64,000 bases of DNA from Haliclona indistincta (GCA_964017065.1 OZ024791.1:5074547-5138546); one strand, 5' to 3'; shown: positions 35,101 through 44,861, counted from the stretch's first letter. Program-made: numbers and translations. Notes: generated by a model from the letters alone, not told the origin.

Positions 35101-37687
35101 AACATACCAATACACACATGACCTGTATACACTTACTGCTAATGTTATCTTGTGGTTGATAAGAAGAGCAATTTTCGAGTCCAAGAACTTTAGATCTCTC
35201 TCCAGCTTAAAGTTCTTCTTGCTGGTTTGTGAAATGCCGTCTTTGATATTTTGCAAAGCTTTTTGAACTAAGAGAGAAAATGTGAAAAATCACACACACA
35301 CACATGTATAAAAATGATGTACGTAATATAGCATAAAGCTCCTCTGTGTGCTCTTGCTGAAACACAGCAAGCTCAAACTCAAGCTCAATCTCTACCGAAG
35401 CTCGATCACTACCGATGTTCAATCTCTACCAATGCTCAATCTCTACCGATGCTCAATCTCCACCGATGCTCAATCTCTACTGATGATCAATCTCTACCGA
35501 TGTTCAATCTCTACCAATGCTCAATCTCTACCGATGCTCAATCTCCACCGATGCTCAAGCTCTACTGATGATCAATCTCTACCGATGTTCAATCTCTACC
35601 AATGCTCAATCTCCACCGATGCTCAATCTCTACTGATGTTCAATCTCTACCAATGCTCAATCTCCACCGATGCTCAATCTCTACTGATGATCAATCTCTA
35701 CCGATGCTCGATCACTACCGATGTTCAATCTCTACCAATGCTCAATCTCTACCGATGCTCAATCTCTACCAATGTTCAATCTCTACCAATGCTCAATCTC
35801 TACCGATGCTCAATCTCTACCGATGCTCAATCTCTACCAATGCTCCATCTCCACCGATGCTCAATCTCCACCGATGCTCGATCTCTACTGATGCTCCATC
35901 TCTACTGATGCTCAATATTAATCTCTACCGATGCTCGATCTCTCAACATATCATCACCCTAGCAGTAGTAGTGGTAGTAATAACTACTACTAAACCACAA
36001 TCACATACCACCACTGCAGCTACTACAACAACAAATTGGTATTGTTAATTACATTACATAAACACCCACGTATACACACACACATTATTGTTGTATCCAT
36101 GCACAAGTCAACTCCTATCATGGTAAAGCGATCCATGCACAAGATTACACGACAGCCTAATCGAATGTAACAAACACAATTGACACTGGCGGCATCGTCT
36201 ATAGGGAAATGGGCATTCTCGATCTGGTTCTACTGGACCTGTAAAATAATCCCTTGCACCACACGTACAGACCAAACATGCAAACTTGCATAATGTTGGA
36301 TCACACCAAACAAACACTCGTGAACAGTATACTAGGCTTAGGCGGTTAGCCCTAGCCCATCGTAAAACAACACAACAAGCAACAAACATTGCTTGCATAA
36401 GCACGGCTAAAAATAGACACACGGCTTCCAAAGTTAGTATTCATAAACAGAAAATGTGAGGCAATGGTATGAAATACATTCTCTGTAGGGTAACCACTCA
36501 GGCAGGTATGTGCATCGATGGTGTATATTGGGCTGCTAATAGTGAGAGTGAGTGAGGCTGGTGAATGCATAACACATTCCAACAGTGTTTGTGACAGTGC
36601 GTACTGTGTATTTCACGGTTACCATAATCCGCTAGTATCCATAATGCAGTATACAGTCGTGCACAACTGCCCATTTCTAATGCATGAGAGTGTATATACA
36701 GTTCAATGAAGTACTGCAAGCACCCCACATGGATAGTGTGACAGCACTAACGAGGAGTGTTTACCAATGCAAAGTCTAACTAAGTGACTGTTTGCATACA
36801 ATGCCCAACAAGTTCATTATCTTAGAAGGAATGCACCATACAAGAGTCCCTGGGTTGGCTAGGGATCAGTTGAGCAGCCATGAACCAACTGGCTACATCG
36901 GACACGCCCTTAACACGCACTAAACAAGGCAATGAGAGGAGGAGATGGAGAGAACAGCTGTTTTAACAGACCAAGATAGAGACCTGATTGAAATGAGACT
37001 TAATCATTTCAGCCATGTGGTTGCCCCAGAGCAAGCAACAACACACCCACACAACGCATAGACATGGGTTGAGAAAACTAACACTAGATTACACCAGCTA
37101 AAACATCATTCCAGTAATATCATTGTACCGAGGCACATTCTTGACTGTCTAACTGTCAATGGCATTGAGCCAAGACTACAGATATTGTAGCATCTACTAG
37201 CCAGAGATCAACGAGAGGGAGGAGAGAGCAAGGGTGGGCATTACAGCTATATGAATAGACAGCCCTCCCTCTATGTACACAATGGACCGCACCTCTATCT
37301 CTCTCTCTCTCTACCTTCTCTCTCACCTTTCTCTTTCCAAGCTTTTTTAAATTTTTTTCTCTTTCTCTCTCTCTCTCTCTCTCTGACTATCTATCACACC
37401 TTCCTACTCTCTTACACTAGCACACACGCCTGCACTGTCTACACACAAGTGTGATGTATATATACTAAGGGCATATTGTGAATGAGCTATGTGGGTGGTA
37501 GAAGTGTAGCTAAAGGCGGGAAAACCAAGGGCATAGTAAAAGAATGAGAGAAATCACATGCTTAACACAGCTGCTAACCGACGAGATAGTCCTCTTCATG
37601 CGATTCTCCGGGCTGTGATATCTCCTGCTCGGGAATGCAGTTAGGATAAGAATTCGCTCCATCAGAAAAAACTACCGTAGTAGCCAT
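20254..37687 (-). CDS. RasGAP protein with IQGAP-type C-terminal domain (no CH/IQ domains seen)
   Basis: This minus-strand gene spans 17.4 kb with many small exons. The start at 37687 gives [20 protein letters not shown]. Exons near 35330-35400 and 35155-35268 encode a helical lead-in ([20 protein letters not shown], an IQGAP-like block). The GAP domain follows: [20 protein letters not shown] (33535-33595), [18 protein letters not shown] (33370-33425), [20 protein letters not shown] (33115-33180), [20 protein letters not shown] (32755-32820), [20 protein letters not shown] (32270-32330) and [17 protein letters not shown] (32013-32060). RasGAP_C follows: [20 protein letters not shown] (29720-29790), [15 protein letters not shown] (about 25330), [20 protein letters not shown] (22985-23070), [20 protein letters not shown] (22835-22890) and the last exon [20 protein letters not shown], stopping at 20254. 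No calponin-homology or IQ motif was found, so it resembles fungal Gap1/Dictyostelium DGAP1 organisation. It probably regulates Ras/Rho-family GTPases and actin. Confidence 0.8.
27247..27330. repeat. (GA)n microsatellite
   Basis: A near-pure GA run with a few GGGA interruptions lies in an intron of the RasGAP gene. It is (TC)n on the transcribed strand. Confidence 0.95.
29055..29131. repeat. (GA)n microsatellite
   Basis: A second GA tract, about 75 bp, lies in the RasGAP gene immediately after (in transcript sense) the donor of the exon at about 29130-29270. Confidence 0.95.
30242..30394. mobile_element. Probable Tc1/mariner-type MITE
   Basis: The left end TACAGTAGAACCCCTCTAA and the right end GGAGGGTTCCATTGTA are imperfect inverted repeats (TACAGTAGAACCCCTC against TACAATGGAACCCTCC). 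They begin and end in TA, as expected for TA target sites. The 153-bp interior has no coding capacity. The left sequence matches the style of ends of short pogo/Tigger-like elements. It lies in a RasGAP intron. Confidence 0.5.
32150..32262. repeat. (GTGA)n / (GGGT)n microsatellite
   Basis: About 28 tandem GTGA-type tetranucleotides are present, with some GGGT variants. On the gene's sense strand this is (TCAC)n, beginning a few bases after the splice donor CAG|GTCAGT of the exon at about 32267-32360. Confidence 0.95.
34087..34544. mobile_element. hAT-type MITE with 8-bp target duplication
   Basis: The element has terminal inverted repeats CAGGGTTGGGGCCAAGTAC (left) and GTACTTTGCCCCAACCCTG (right). 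It is flanked on both sides by the identical octamer GCAGCAAG (34079-34086 and 34545-34552). An 8-bp duplication with CAGGG-type ends is the signature of hAT elements. The 458-bp interior is rich in GTACTTGTACTT sub-repeats near both ends (sub-terminal inverted repeats) and has no transposase. It is a non-autonomous element in a RasGAP intron. Confidence 0.88.
35385..35942. repeat. 17-bp minisatellite in RasGAP intron
   Basis: About 32 tandem copies of CTCAATCTCTACCGATG with point variants (CCAATG, CCACCG, TACTGATG, GATCACTACCG) are present. Because 17 is not a multiple of 3 and the unit lacks stops, every forward frame stays open. The apparent 148-186-codon frames there are therefore repeat artefacts with a 17-residue period. 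On the minus strand the array abuts the exon encoding [20 protein letters not shown]. Confidence 0.93.
37290..37385. repeat. (TC)n-rich tract
   Basis: Interrupted CT/TC repeats (CTCTCTCTCTACC..., later TTTCTCTCTCTCTCTC) lie in the first intron of the RasGAP gene. Confidence 0.9.
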
Positions 37688-37790
37688 GACGATCTTCTTG
37701 ACTTTGTGTCCAGTTCTGTCCACACAGTAGAGATCAGAGAAGAAATTTAAACGAACGAGCTACTCACTACGTACTCGAGTCGCCGTGTCC

Positions 37791-37913
37791 CTGCAGCAAC
37801 CGAGTCGTTTCATTAACTAGTTTAATAACTAGCCGCGCCCAATACTTATAACTTTTATATGTTGGGCGCGGTTAGTTATTAAACTAGTTAATGAAACGAC
37901 TCGGCTGCTGCAG
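37791..37913. repeat. Long near-perfect inverted repeat (52-bp arms, 19-bp loop)
   Basis: The left arm 37791-37842 starts CTGCAGCAACCGAGTCGTTT and the right arm 37862-37913 ends AAACGACTCGGCTGCTGCAG. The arms are reverse complements at 50 of 52 positions. The spacer 37843-37861 is AT-rich. The repeat lies between the divergent starts of the RasGAP (37687) and MOSPD-like (37922) genes and ends 8 bp before the MOSPD start codon, so it should be in the 5' UTR or core promoter of that gene. It could be a small foldback/MITE element or a functional cruciform or RNA hairpin. Confidence 0.92.
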
Positions 37914-37921
37914 CCACGCCT

Positions 37922-38702
37922 ATGGTTATGGCATCCAGCAATGAGAGACGTCTGCCTGTTTTCGTCTTCCCAGACCAGATCTCATTCAGTGAACGCTCTC
38001 AGAGGACGCTACTAACACTCTACAATCCATACGACTTTCCTTTGCGATTTCACAGTCAGCACAAAATATCAATTATCTGCCACGTTGTTGTGTCTTCACA
38101 GTTTTGTGTAATGTTCCTGAAAAGTACAGTGTGCAAGACTCTCATGGAGTCCTTAAACCACACTGCTGTGTTGATATGTAAGAAAAATAAGGGAAAGCAA
38201 AGGTGATAATGACCATTTGTCTACACAGTGCAGTGCGACATCAACAAGCATCACAAGGTCCCTGGGACACAACTGATAAGTTCAGAGTTGATCTCTACCA
38301 GGGTAACCGGCTGATGGGCCGAAAACATCTCAATGCAGTCCTCACAAAACACGATCTCACTCCAAAATCAAATGAAGTAAGAGTAACCAGTTTTACTGTA
38401 GGGAAGTGGTGTCATGAATTATCTCAACTCAGCCTCTACCAGACTCTTCGGAATATCGCACCATCCCTTCATCACAAACTAAACAACAGAAGATCACTGG
38501 TTAGCCAGTTGTATGGAAATGCTAGTTAAGTGTTGTCTTTATGGCAGGTATTCAATCATCACCCGGCTGGCTGACAGTAATGGTGGGCTTGGTGTCATTA
38601 CTGGTGCTCCTCTTACCACTGGAGGGAGAAGGAGTGAGCTGGCCTCAGGCTATACATGTTACTGTGAACCAGAAACTAATAGCAGCTTTTATACTGGGTT
38701 AG
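37922..38702 (+). CDS. MOSPD1/3-like motile-sperm-domain membrane protein
   Basis: The start is MVMASSNERRLPVFVFPDQI. Exon 1 continues to RTLLTLYNPYDFPLRFH and splices (47-bp intron) to LCNVPEKYSVQDSHGVLKPH with CCVDI, then to AVRHQQASQGPWDTTDKFRV and MGRKHLNAVLTKHD. This is an MSP (VAP-like, seven-strand Ig) fold matching MOSPD1/MOSPD3 block by block. The last exon, after 38551, encodes a hydrophobic helix (WLTVMVGLVSLLVLLLPLEG) and HVTVNQKLIAAFILG before TAG at 38700-38702. MOSPD proteins are ER membrane proteins whose MSP domain binds FFAT-like motifs at membrane contacts. The junction between the third exon and the last is not resolved: a small exon with TLRNIAPSLHHKLNNRRSL (about 38440-38497) may intervene, but I could not make all phases agree. 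Confidence 0.82.
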
Positions 38703-39025
38703 CATGATACTAATGCACTATAGCATCATCAGCCTCCTCCAACTACCCAATACAGGTCTTGTCACTATGGTGATCCTACGTTCGTAAAATTCTGTTTACA
38801 CCTTTCCTCCTTTCAACAGACAGGTTAATTTAACACTCAGTCATTATAACTGTCACAGCTCGTCCATGAATACATTTTCAGTCAATGATCATCAATTTAT
38901 TTATAATGTAATGTACACAATGTTCAGGCTAATGTCAATTCATTAGAAATGTTTACAGTGTATCCCTTGGCAGGTACTGTTGGCTAAAAGAATTAGTCAG
39001 CGATATAATTACAATAAGTGCATTG
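38703..39025. other. Convergent 3' spacer
   Basis: This segment of about 320 bp lies between the stops of the MOSPD-like (+) and ZRSR2-like (-) genes. It has AT-rich probable 3' UTRs (TTTATTTATAATGTAATGTA near 38895) and no recognisable gene. Confidence 0.5.
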
Positions 39026-41448
39026 TCACCTACACCACGCGTCATCTTCGTCACTTTCCTCTTCACTTGTATCACTCTTTTCCTCGGACTCATCCGTGGA
39101 TTCTCGCTTCGAGTGACGATGCTTATGGTGACGGCGCTTGTGGTGTTTCTTGTGCTTCCGATGTCTGTCTGTTTCTTCTTCCTCCTCAGATGAATGCCCT
39201 CTTCTCTTTTTGCGATGGGAACGGCTCCTCTCAGGTGAGTGACTCTTCTCTCTCCTTCCTTTACCACGAGAGTGCCTATCGGGCGAATGACTCCTATCTC
39301 TCCTTCCTCTGTGCTTATTGGGTGAGTAGCTTCTATCTCTTCTTCCTCTGTGTCTATCGGGTGAATAACTCCTGTCTCTCCTTCGAGAACGCTTATCAGG
39401 TGAGTAGCTCCTGCGCCTGTCAGGTGTGTAACTCCTCTCTCTACTTCTATGTGAACGCCTCCTCCGGTGGTCGGGCGAGCTATCACTGGAATAGCCGTCT
39501 CTATCCCGACGCCTTCTCCTGGGTGACCGGCTACGAGATCGTCCTCGTCTATCTCTGTATCTTGATCCATAATCCCGATCACGAGAGGATCCTCTCCGAT
39601 TATATCTGTATAATTTCCTAGTATCAAACTTCAAACAATGATAATGTCAAACCTGTTCCAACGTTCTCTGGAACGAGACCGAGGTCTAGGAGGTGACTCT
39701 TCTCCGGGATTTTTGAAAATGTGGAGAAAATTGCAGTGCTTTCCCTTGGGGCAGCGTTTTTGATCGAACATGCCTGACAAGAAGTGTGTCTATTGATAAA
39801 ACGAACTCACATACTCTCTCTCTTTCCCACCCTCACCACAAACAGCAAGCCGCCACTTCAAGATAGGGCAGTATTCACACGACAGCTGTCTACCAGCGTA
39901 GTAACGTCCATTGAACGACTGCAGCGCTTTTGCACATTCTTCCTCACTGCAACAACAACCATATCATACCTTAATTTGACAGGACGCCTCTTGTACTACT
40001 ACACATTTAGTACCTGAAATATTGTACATACACATTTCCCCTCAGATGTGCTTCATGGTTGCATGAAACCTAAAGAATTTATAAAATTGTGCGTATGTAC
40101 ACAAACTGACTTGACTTTACTTTGAAGTGCTGGATTTTTCCAGCTTTCTCAAACTCTGGATAAACGTCATTATAAAAATCAACATAATGTTGATACACTT
40201 CTTGGTCATCAACCTACAGAAGGAAAGAGGGAGTATATCACAGATGAGAGAATTGATAAGGCTCACCTCCAAGGACAAGTCTTCGTCTTGCTCATCCAAG
40301 GGCAGCTGTCCAGCAAGTGACATGTCAGAAAACATCCCACGAATCATGAGAGTCGAGGAGGAGGAAGGAATGGGGTGTCTGCGTGAACAGCGATCACCAA
40401 AACGACATGCTCCAACTTTGATGTAAAATGGGCAATTGAGCTTGTCCTATTAGACCAGTAATTGCTATAGATGCAATAATAGTGTCATACCTTCTCAGTG
40501 CCATATATGTTTTTAGGCTCTTGGACATTTGCTGAAGCAGTTGGAGGTTCAGACGGTGGAGGAAGAGCAGTGGTCACATACGCGGGTGTGTCACCTGGAT
40601 TGCGCCACAGCTGCATAAGATTATGATACAAGTGAAGTACATTAGCTCTCTCCTCTTACCTCCAAACCAGATTCTGCCTCCATTACATTATCAATAGTTG
40701 AGAGCGCTTGCTGCAGCAATGCCTAATCCGAAGATTACACAGTGACATATGCACCATACTAAAATTAATATCACCTCTTTATCCATCTTGGCTTTTTCTC
40801 TCCTTTCTTCTGCCTCTTTCTCTCTCTTTTCCAAGGCTTCCCACTCTTCTCTAATCAATCGCTGCACAATTCATAACCAAAATATAAATAGCACTCTTCT
40901 TGAGCACATGTACCTCTCGCTCTTCTCTTTCTCTAAGCTTCTTCTCCTGTTCTTCTCTCTTTTTCCTCAACTCCTCCTGGGCCACTCTCTCTCGCTGTAC
41001 CCAAGCCTCGTGCTGCAACTGCCTGCATCATTATTGTCAGTATGCCGTAGAGAACCAATCTCGACTCTAACCTTTCGGATTCTTCGTTAGCTTGTTCTCG
41101 CTTGCTGCTGTGAGATAACACACACTCATGCACACATATTAATGAATATAATTATTATAATAACCTGTTTACTTGTGACTCAAGCTCCTCTTCTGCAGGC
41201 AGAAAAAATTAATGATAAAAATGTGACAAAACTGACTCATACCAGACACCGTGTTCTCTTCTTGTTCCCTTAAAATTGCTTTTGCAGTTCGTTTTATTCG
41301 TTTACTCTCTTTATTAATAAGCTTACGACGTTGGCTATGTCTGTGCAATAAAAAAAATGGCCGCCACCACTCATGATTTGTGCACAATTGCAAAAATTAT
41401 GACTCACGTGAACTTCTTCCAATCTTCAGGAGGGAGGTTTAGCACCAT
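39026..41448 (-). CDS. ZRSR2: ZRSR2-like U2AF35-related splicing factor
   Basis: The start at 41448 gives [14 protein letters not shown]. Exons follow with [20 protein letters not shown], Glu/Arg-rich coiled coil (40780-41080), then the first CCCH finger [20 protein letters not shown] with SRRHP (40370-40445). Next come [20 protein letters not shown] (the U2AF-homology RRM, 40125-40210), [20 protein letters not shown] and [20 protein letters not shown] (39830-39950), and a second CCCH finger region with [15 protein letters not shown] overlapping about 39740. The last exon (39026-39634) is an RS domain with imperfect repeats of [14 protein letters not shown], then an acidic tail ending [12 protein letters not shown]2 recognises 3' splice sites, notably of U12-type introns. 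The gene is divergent from AP1 sigma with 198 bp between starts. The second finger spans an exon junction I did not resolve exactly. Confidence 0.9.
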
Positions 41449-41646
41449 GGCCTCACTCCATCAGCAACATGGTAAAGAAACCGCCCTGTACGGTCACATG
41501 CACACGTGTACATGTTGAATTTTAAAACCACGCCCAAGTGTCACGCCTATTTGACCACGCCTTTCTTCTTGACAAAAAACACCCAGGCTGCGCTGTGTGT
41601 GGCGTGTTCTTTCTCTGCTGTCTCGTGCACGCGGTGGTCGGTAAAA
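41449..41646. promoter_or_regulatory. Divergent promoter, ZRSR2-like / AP1 sigma
   Basis: This 198-bp segment lies between the ZRSR2-like start (41448, -) and the AP1 sigma start (41647, +). It contains CACGCC/GGCGTG-type elements and CACACGTGTACATG near 41498-41511. The promoter role is inferred from the head-to-head geometry. Confidence 0.45.
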
Positions 41647-42476
41647 ATGGTAGGTATCTCACTGTGTAGCTTTGGCTCCTCTTATCTTCATTCTGCTCTA
41701 GATTCAGTATATGCTCCTGTTCAGTAGACAGGGCAAACTCCGCCTACAGAAATGGTATCAAGCTTTCCCACAGAAAGAGAAGCGCAAGGTCACTCGAGAG
41801 CTAATCTCAACAATACTCACTCGGCGCTCAAAGATGTGTAATATTCTGGAGTATAAGGATTACAAGATTATCTACAAGAGGTTAAAAAAAAACCAATAGT
41901 TATGTCATCAACTTAGCTTTTCCTCTTTTCTCTCCTGTTCAGATATGCTAGTTTGTACTTCTGCTGTGCTATTGATGCTGATGACAACGAACTCATTACT
42001 CTCGAGATCATTCACAGATATGTTGAGTTGTTGGACAAATACTTTGGCAGTGTAAGCAGCTGACCGTATCATCACAACACCAACATTTCCTCTCTCCTCA
42101 CCACAGGTTTGTGAACTCGATGTCATCTTCAACTTTGAAAAGGTAACACCACTTTTCATATTGACCTGTACCGTGTCACTTGCTTGTACAGGCCTATTAC
42201 ATACTGGATGAGCTCCTAGTGGGCGGTGAGATTCAGGAGACTAGCAAGAAGAACATTATACGAGCTACAGCTGCCCAAGACTTGCTTCAGGAGGTGTGTA
42301 CATGATACCATATATATCACACTGCACTCTAATTATCAGTACACTAATCAAATGGTTATACACCAAACAAACCCGTAGTCTATCTGTCAAGTTGAAGAGT
42401 ATTTTTCTCTCTCGCACAGGAGTCTGAGAATCCTAAAGCTTCACAGACAGTTTTAGAAGAAATGGGATTAGCTTAG
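41647..42476 (+). CDS. AP1S: AP-1 clathrin adaptor sigma subunit
   Basis: The first coding exon contributes only the ATG (41647-41649), directly followed by the donor GTAGGT. The next exon starts at 41702 with [20 protein letters not shown]. Further exons give [78 protein letters not shown] and finally LEEMGLA with TAG at 42474-42476. This is a complete sigma-1 longin-fold subunit of about 158 residues, the usual length. It belongs to the AP-1 complex for trans-Golgi/endosome clathrin transport, where sigma helps bind acidic dileucine signals. Identity to animal AP1S1/2/3 is very high throughout, and no defect is seen. Confidence 0.96.
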
Positions 42477-42822
42477 TACATAAAGTAGCTTTAGGGCAGT
42501 ATAGTATTGTACACATAGGCGCTAATATTTTTATTCTTTTAATAAAGTTTTTACATGGACGTATTTCCGACTCTTTTTGCAGAAAGATATACAGCAAGAC
42601 ATGCTTAAGCAGCTTGATCTTTTGTGAACTAATTCAACAAGAATCGCCTTGGCAAGCTCCCACAGTGTATCAAATAAAACATCCTTTTGAATCATCAGTT
42701 TTAGATATATAATACCAGTCGTGTGTCGCTTTGAATCAAAATATCATCTAGTAACAAGAATCATCAGTTTGACATGAGATATAAATTTTGTCGATTGTAA
42801 CAGGGGTGGGACGTTAAACTAG
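42477..42822. other. Convergent 3' spacer
   Basis: This segment of about 345 bp lies between the AP1 sigma stop and the RHBDD1-like stop. It has AATAAAG at about 42541 (a likely poly(A) signal of AP1 sigma) and a repeated GAATCATCAGTTT motif at about 42690 and 42760. No gene is recognised. Confidence 0.5.
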
Positions 42823-43782
42823 CTAACTGGTACTACTCTGTCCAGTAAATCTTCTCAGTCTGACTGATCTCAGATGCTGTCTAGACAGTGTTGCTTCCTC
42901 CTCTTCATCTGATGAAGTTCCTGCTCCACCACTAGTTGGATGGTGAGGGTTATAAGGAGGAGGTCTCTCTTGTCTGTCCTCCTCTTCTGCTGCACGCCTA
43001 TTCCTCTCTTCACGCAAGCTAGCTTCTATTGCTTGCTGTAGTCGTTCATCATTGTAGCTGTCTCCAGTCCTATATGAGGTAGTTCTGGTGCTCTCATCTT
43101 GTCTTGTAGAGCCTCTTGATCCACTTCGATATCCTGAAAGAAACGATGAGTTATAAGCTGATGGAAAGTGACTGCCTCTCACCTGTGGTACTAGCAGTAT
43201 AGGTATAAGCAGTGTCTCTTGTGGTGAAATTTGGAACTAGAACAAAATATACAAATTAATGCAATTATTGCTACACACTAACCATCTATTCGTCTCTCGA
43301 TCAGGGATACTGGTATGTCCATTATTTTCTTCAGTGGACCAGACACAAACGCCAGTCCAACCAGTATCCCAGCAAGATGACCTACAAATGAGACTCCAGG
43401 AAACAAGAGCGAGATTAGGCCAAGCTCTGCCCACACCGCAAGTCTGCTTGGAATGGGTATACCCATTACGTACGAGGCTCCAGAGGGAGTTAGATGAGTG
43501 GTGACAACTTTGAGAGCGAATATCACACCAGAGAAACCAACAGCACATGTCCTCACATAGTACCATGTGTCTGTTATATCAGCAGCACCATAATTAATGA
43601 CTAAGTACAGTGAGCTAGTTAGCACAGAGAACGCTGCAATCATGTAAGCAAAATAACCGGATCCATAGTGCTTCTCAAGAGTACGTGCTTTCCATATAAA
43701 AGATGCCATGTTGTAGTAAAGATGGAAGCTGTCCATGTGGATAAAAGGTGCCAAGATTATCCTCATCCATTCTTGTTGGTAA

Positions 43783-43969
43783 TGTAATGTCAAGACTATT
43801 GACTTCCATGTTGTTGTGTATTCAGAGACAGACCTTGTTATCATGTAATATAGTCAGTCACATGTTATGTCACGCTACTGTTCAGTTCACAAGCCTATGT
43901 TCTGTATAAATACTGCTGCATTATTTTTAAAAAAGAGTTCTTGTGTTCTGAAATGCTGTGAACATTACA
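43783..43969 (+). repeat. 5' LTR
   Basis: This 187-bp LTR starts TGTAATGTCAAG and ends GAACATTACA. The ends form a short inverted repeat (TGTAATG / CATTACA). A TATAAAT box lies at about 43905. It is identical by eye over its whole length to the 3' LTR. Confidence 0.97.
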
Positions 43970-43970
43970 T

Positions 43971-43988
43971 TGGTGGCAGCGGTGGGAT
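43971..43988 (+). other. Primer-binding site, tRNA-Leu type
   Basis: TGGTGGCAGCGGTGGGAT lies one base after the 5' LTR. Its reverse complement, ATCCCACCGCTGCCACCA, is the 3' end (with CCA) of the common animal tRNA-Leu (AAG/UAG). The gag ATG follows immediately at 43989. Confidence 0.88.
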
Positions 43989-44861
43989 ATGACTGACTCT
44001 CGTCCCCAGATTCGGGCGCCACGCTCGTACGCCCTGGGAGAAGACTTCGCACTCTGGCTCCGCCGATATGAAGCTTATGTAAAAGCTGTAGAGATGCCTG
44101 AAGGCAAACACTGTGCAGCACTACTGTCGATGCTGGACGACGCAGCTTTTCGTGCGTACGACCTGTTGGGACTCTCTGCCACGGAGGCCGCCGACTACAA
44201 GAAGCTGGTGGAAGAACTTACAACTAGGTTTAGTTCGACAGCGGGCCAGCAAGAACTACGTTGGCAGTTGAACCATCGTACACAAGAACCAGAAGAGACG
44301 TTAGACACTTTTGCTGACGCCCTGCTCGTTCTGGCAAACGGCGCCTACCCTCTACAAGACAGAGCCCTCAGAATGGAGTTGGTTCGGGACAGGTTCGTCG
44401 CCGGTCTGCGTGATGACAAACTTCAAGAAGCAGTAATGCAGTCACCTGTAGAAGCGCTGGCTACACTGGATAAAACTCGCGAGACAGCGAAAAGAATAGA
44501 AGCGGCTCAGACTGCTCGGCGCAAGATAAGTCAAACCAGAAAAGCCATGTCGTTAGCCCTGGATGATTCCACAACTCCTGCTCCTTCTCGCGTAGCCAAC
44601 GTGGGACACCAGCCTGCACGTGAAGATGGACTAGCAGCAGCAGTTGACCGAAACACTCAAGTCTTGCAGCAATTGCTACAGCGTATCACATCTGGAGACA
44701 CACCAGTTACCCCACCACGACAGCAACGTCGTCGGAGACCACCAGGACCGTGCTGGAAATGTGGACAACAAGGACATCTTCAGCGAAACTGCCCTGAAGA
44801 AGCTGCGGGAAACGACCAGCGGCCGACGCCAAGGGTCAACCGTCGGCCGCAAAACCAGTAG
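43989..44861 (+). CDS. gag: Retrotransposon gag (capsid/nucleocapsid)
   Basis: This 290-codon frame starts MTDSRPQIRAPRSYALGEDF. The middle carries a retrotransposon gag helical core (ELTTRFSSTAGQQELRWQL, RTQEPEETLDTFADALLVLA, FVAGLRDDKLQEAVM). The C-terminal nucleocapsid has one CCHC zinc knuckle, CWKCGQQGHLQRNC, followed by a basic tail. The frame ends TAG at 44859-44861. It forms the cytoplasmic particle and binds element RNA. The pol frame overlaps its end in the -1 frame. Confidence 0.95.
   Translation: MTDSRPQIRAPRSYALGEDFALWLRRYEAYVKAVEMPEGKHCAALLSMLDDAAFRAYDLLGLSATEAADYKKLVEELTTRFSSTAGQQELRWQLNHRTQEPEETLDTFADALLVLANGAYPLQDRALRMELVRDRFVAGLRDDKLQEAVMQSPVEALATLDKTRETAKRIEAAQTARRKISQTRKAMSLALDDSTTPAPSRVANVGHQPAREDGLAAAVDRNTQVLQQLLQRITSGDTPVTPPRQQRRRRPPGPCWKCGQQGHLQRNCPEEAAGNDQRPTPRVNRRPQNQ

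Noticed and set aside
34863..35266. Plus-strand frames of 86-98 codons
   Set aside because: They overlap a RasGAP exon in antisense and have no recognisable domains.
35348..36048. Long plus-strand open frames (148-186 codons) with a [16 protein letters not shown] repeat
   Set aside because: They are produced by the 17-bp minisatellite, which keeps all three frames open. The period of 17 residues and the lack of any start context show that it is not a gene.
38980..39621. Plus-strand 213-codon frame
   Set aside because: It is antisense to the ZRSR2 RS domain. The repeated AGA/CGA/TCT codons leave the opposite strand open.
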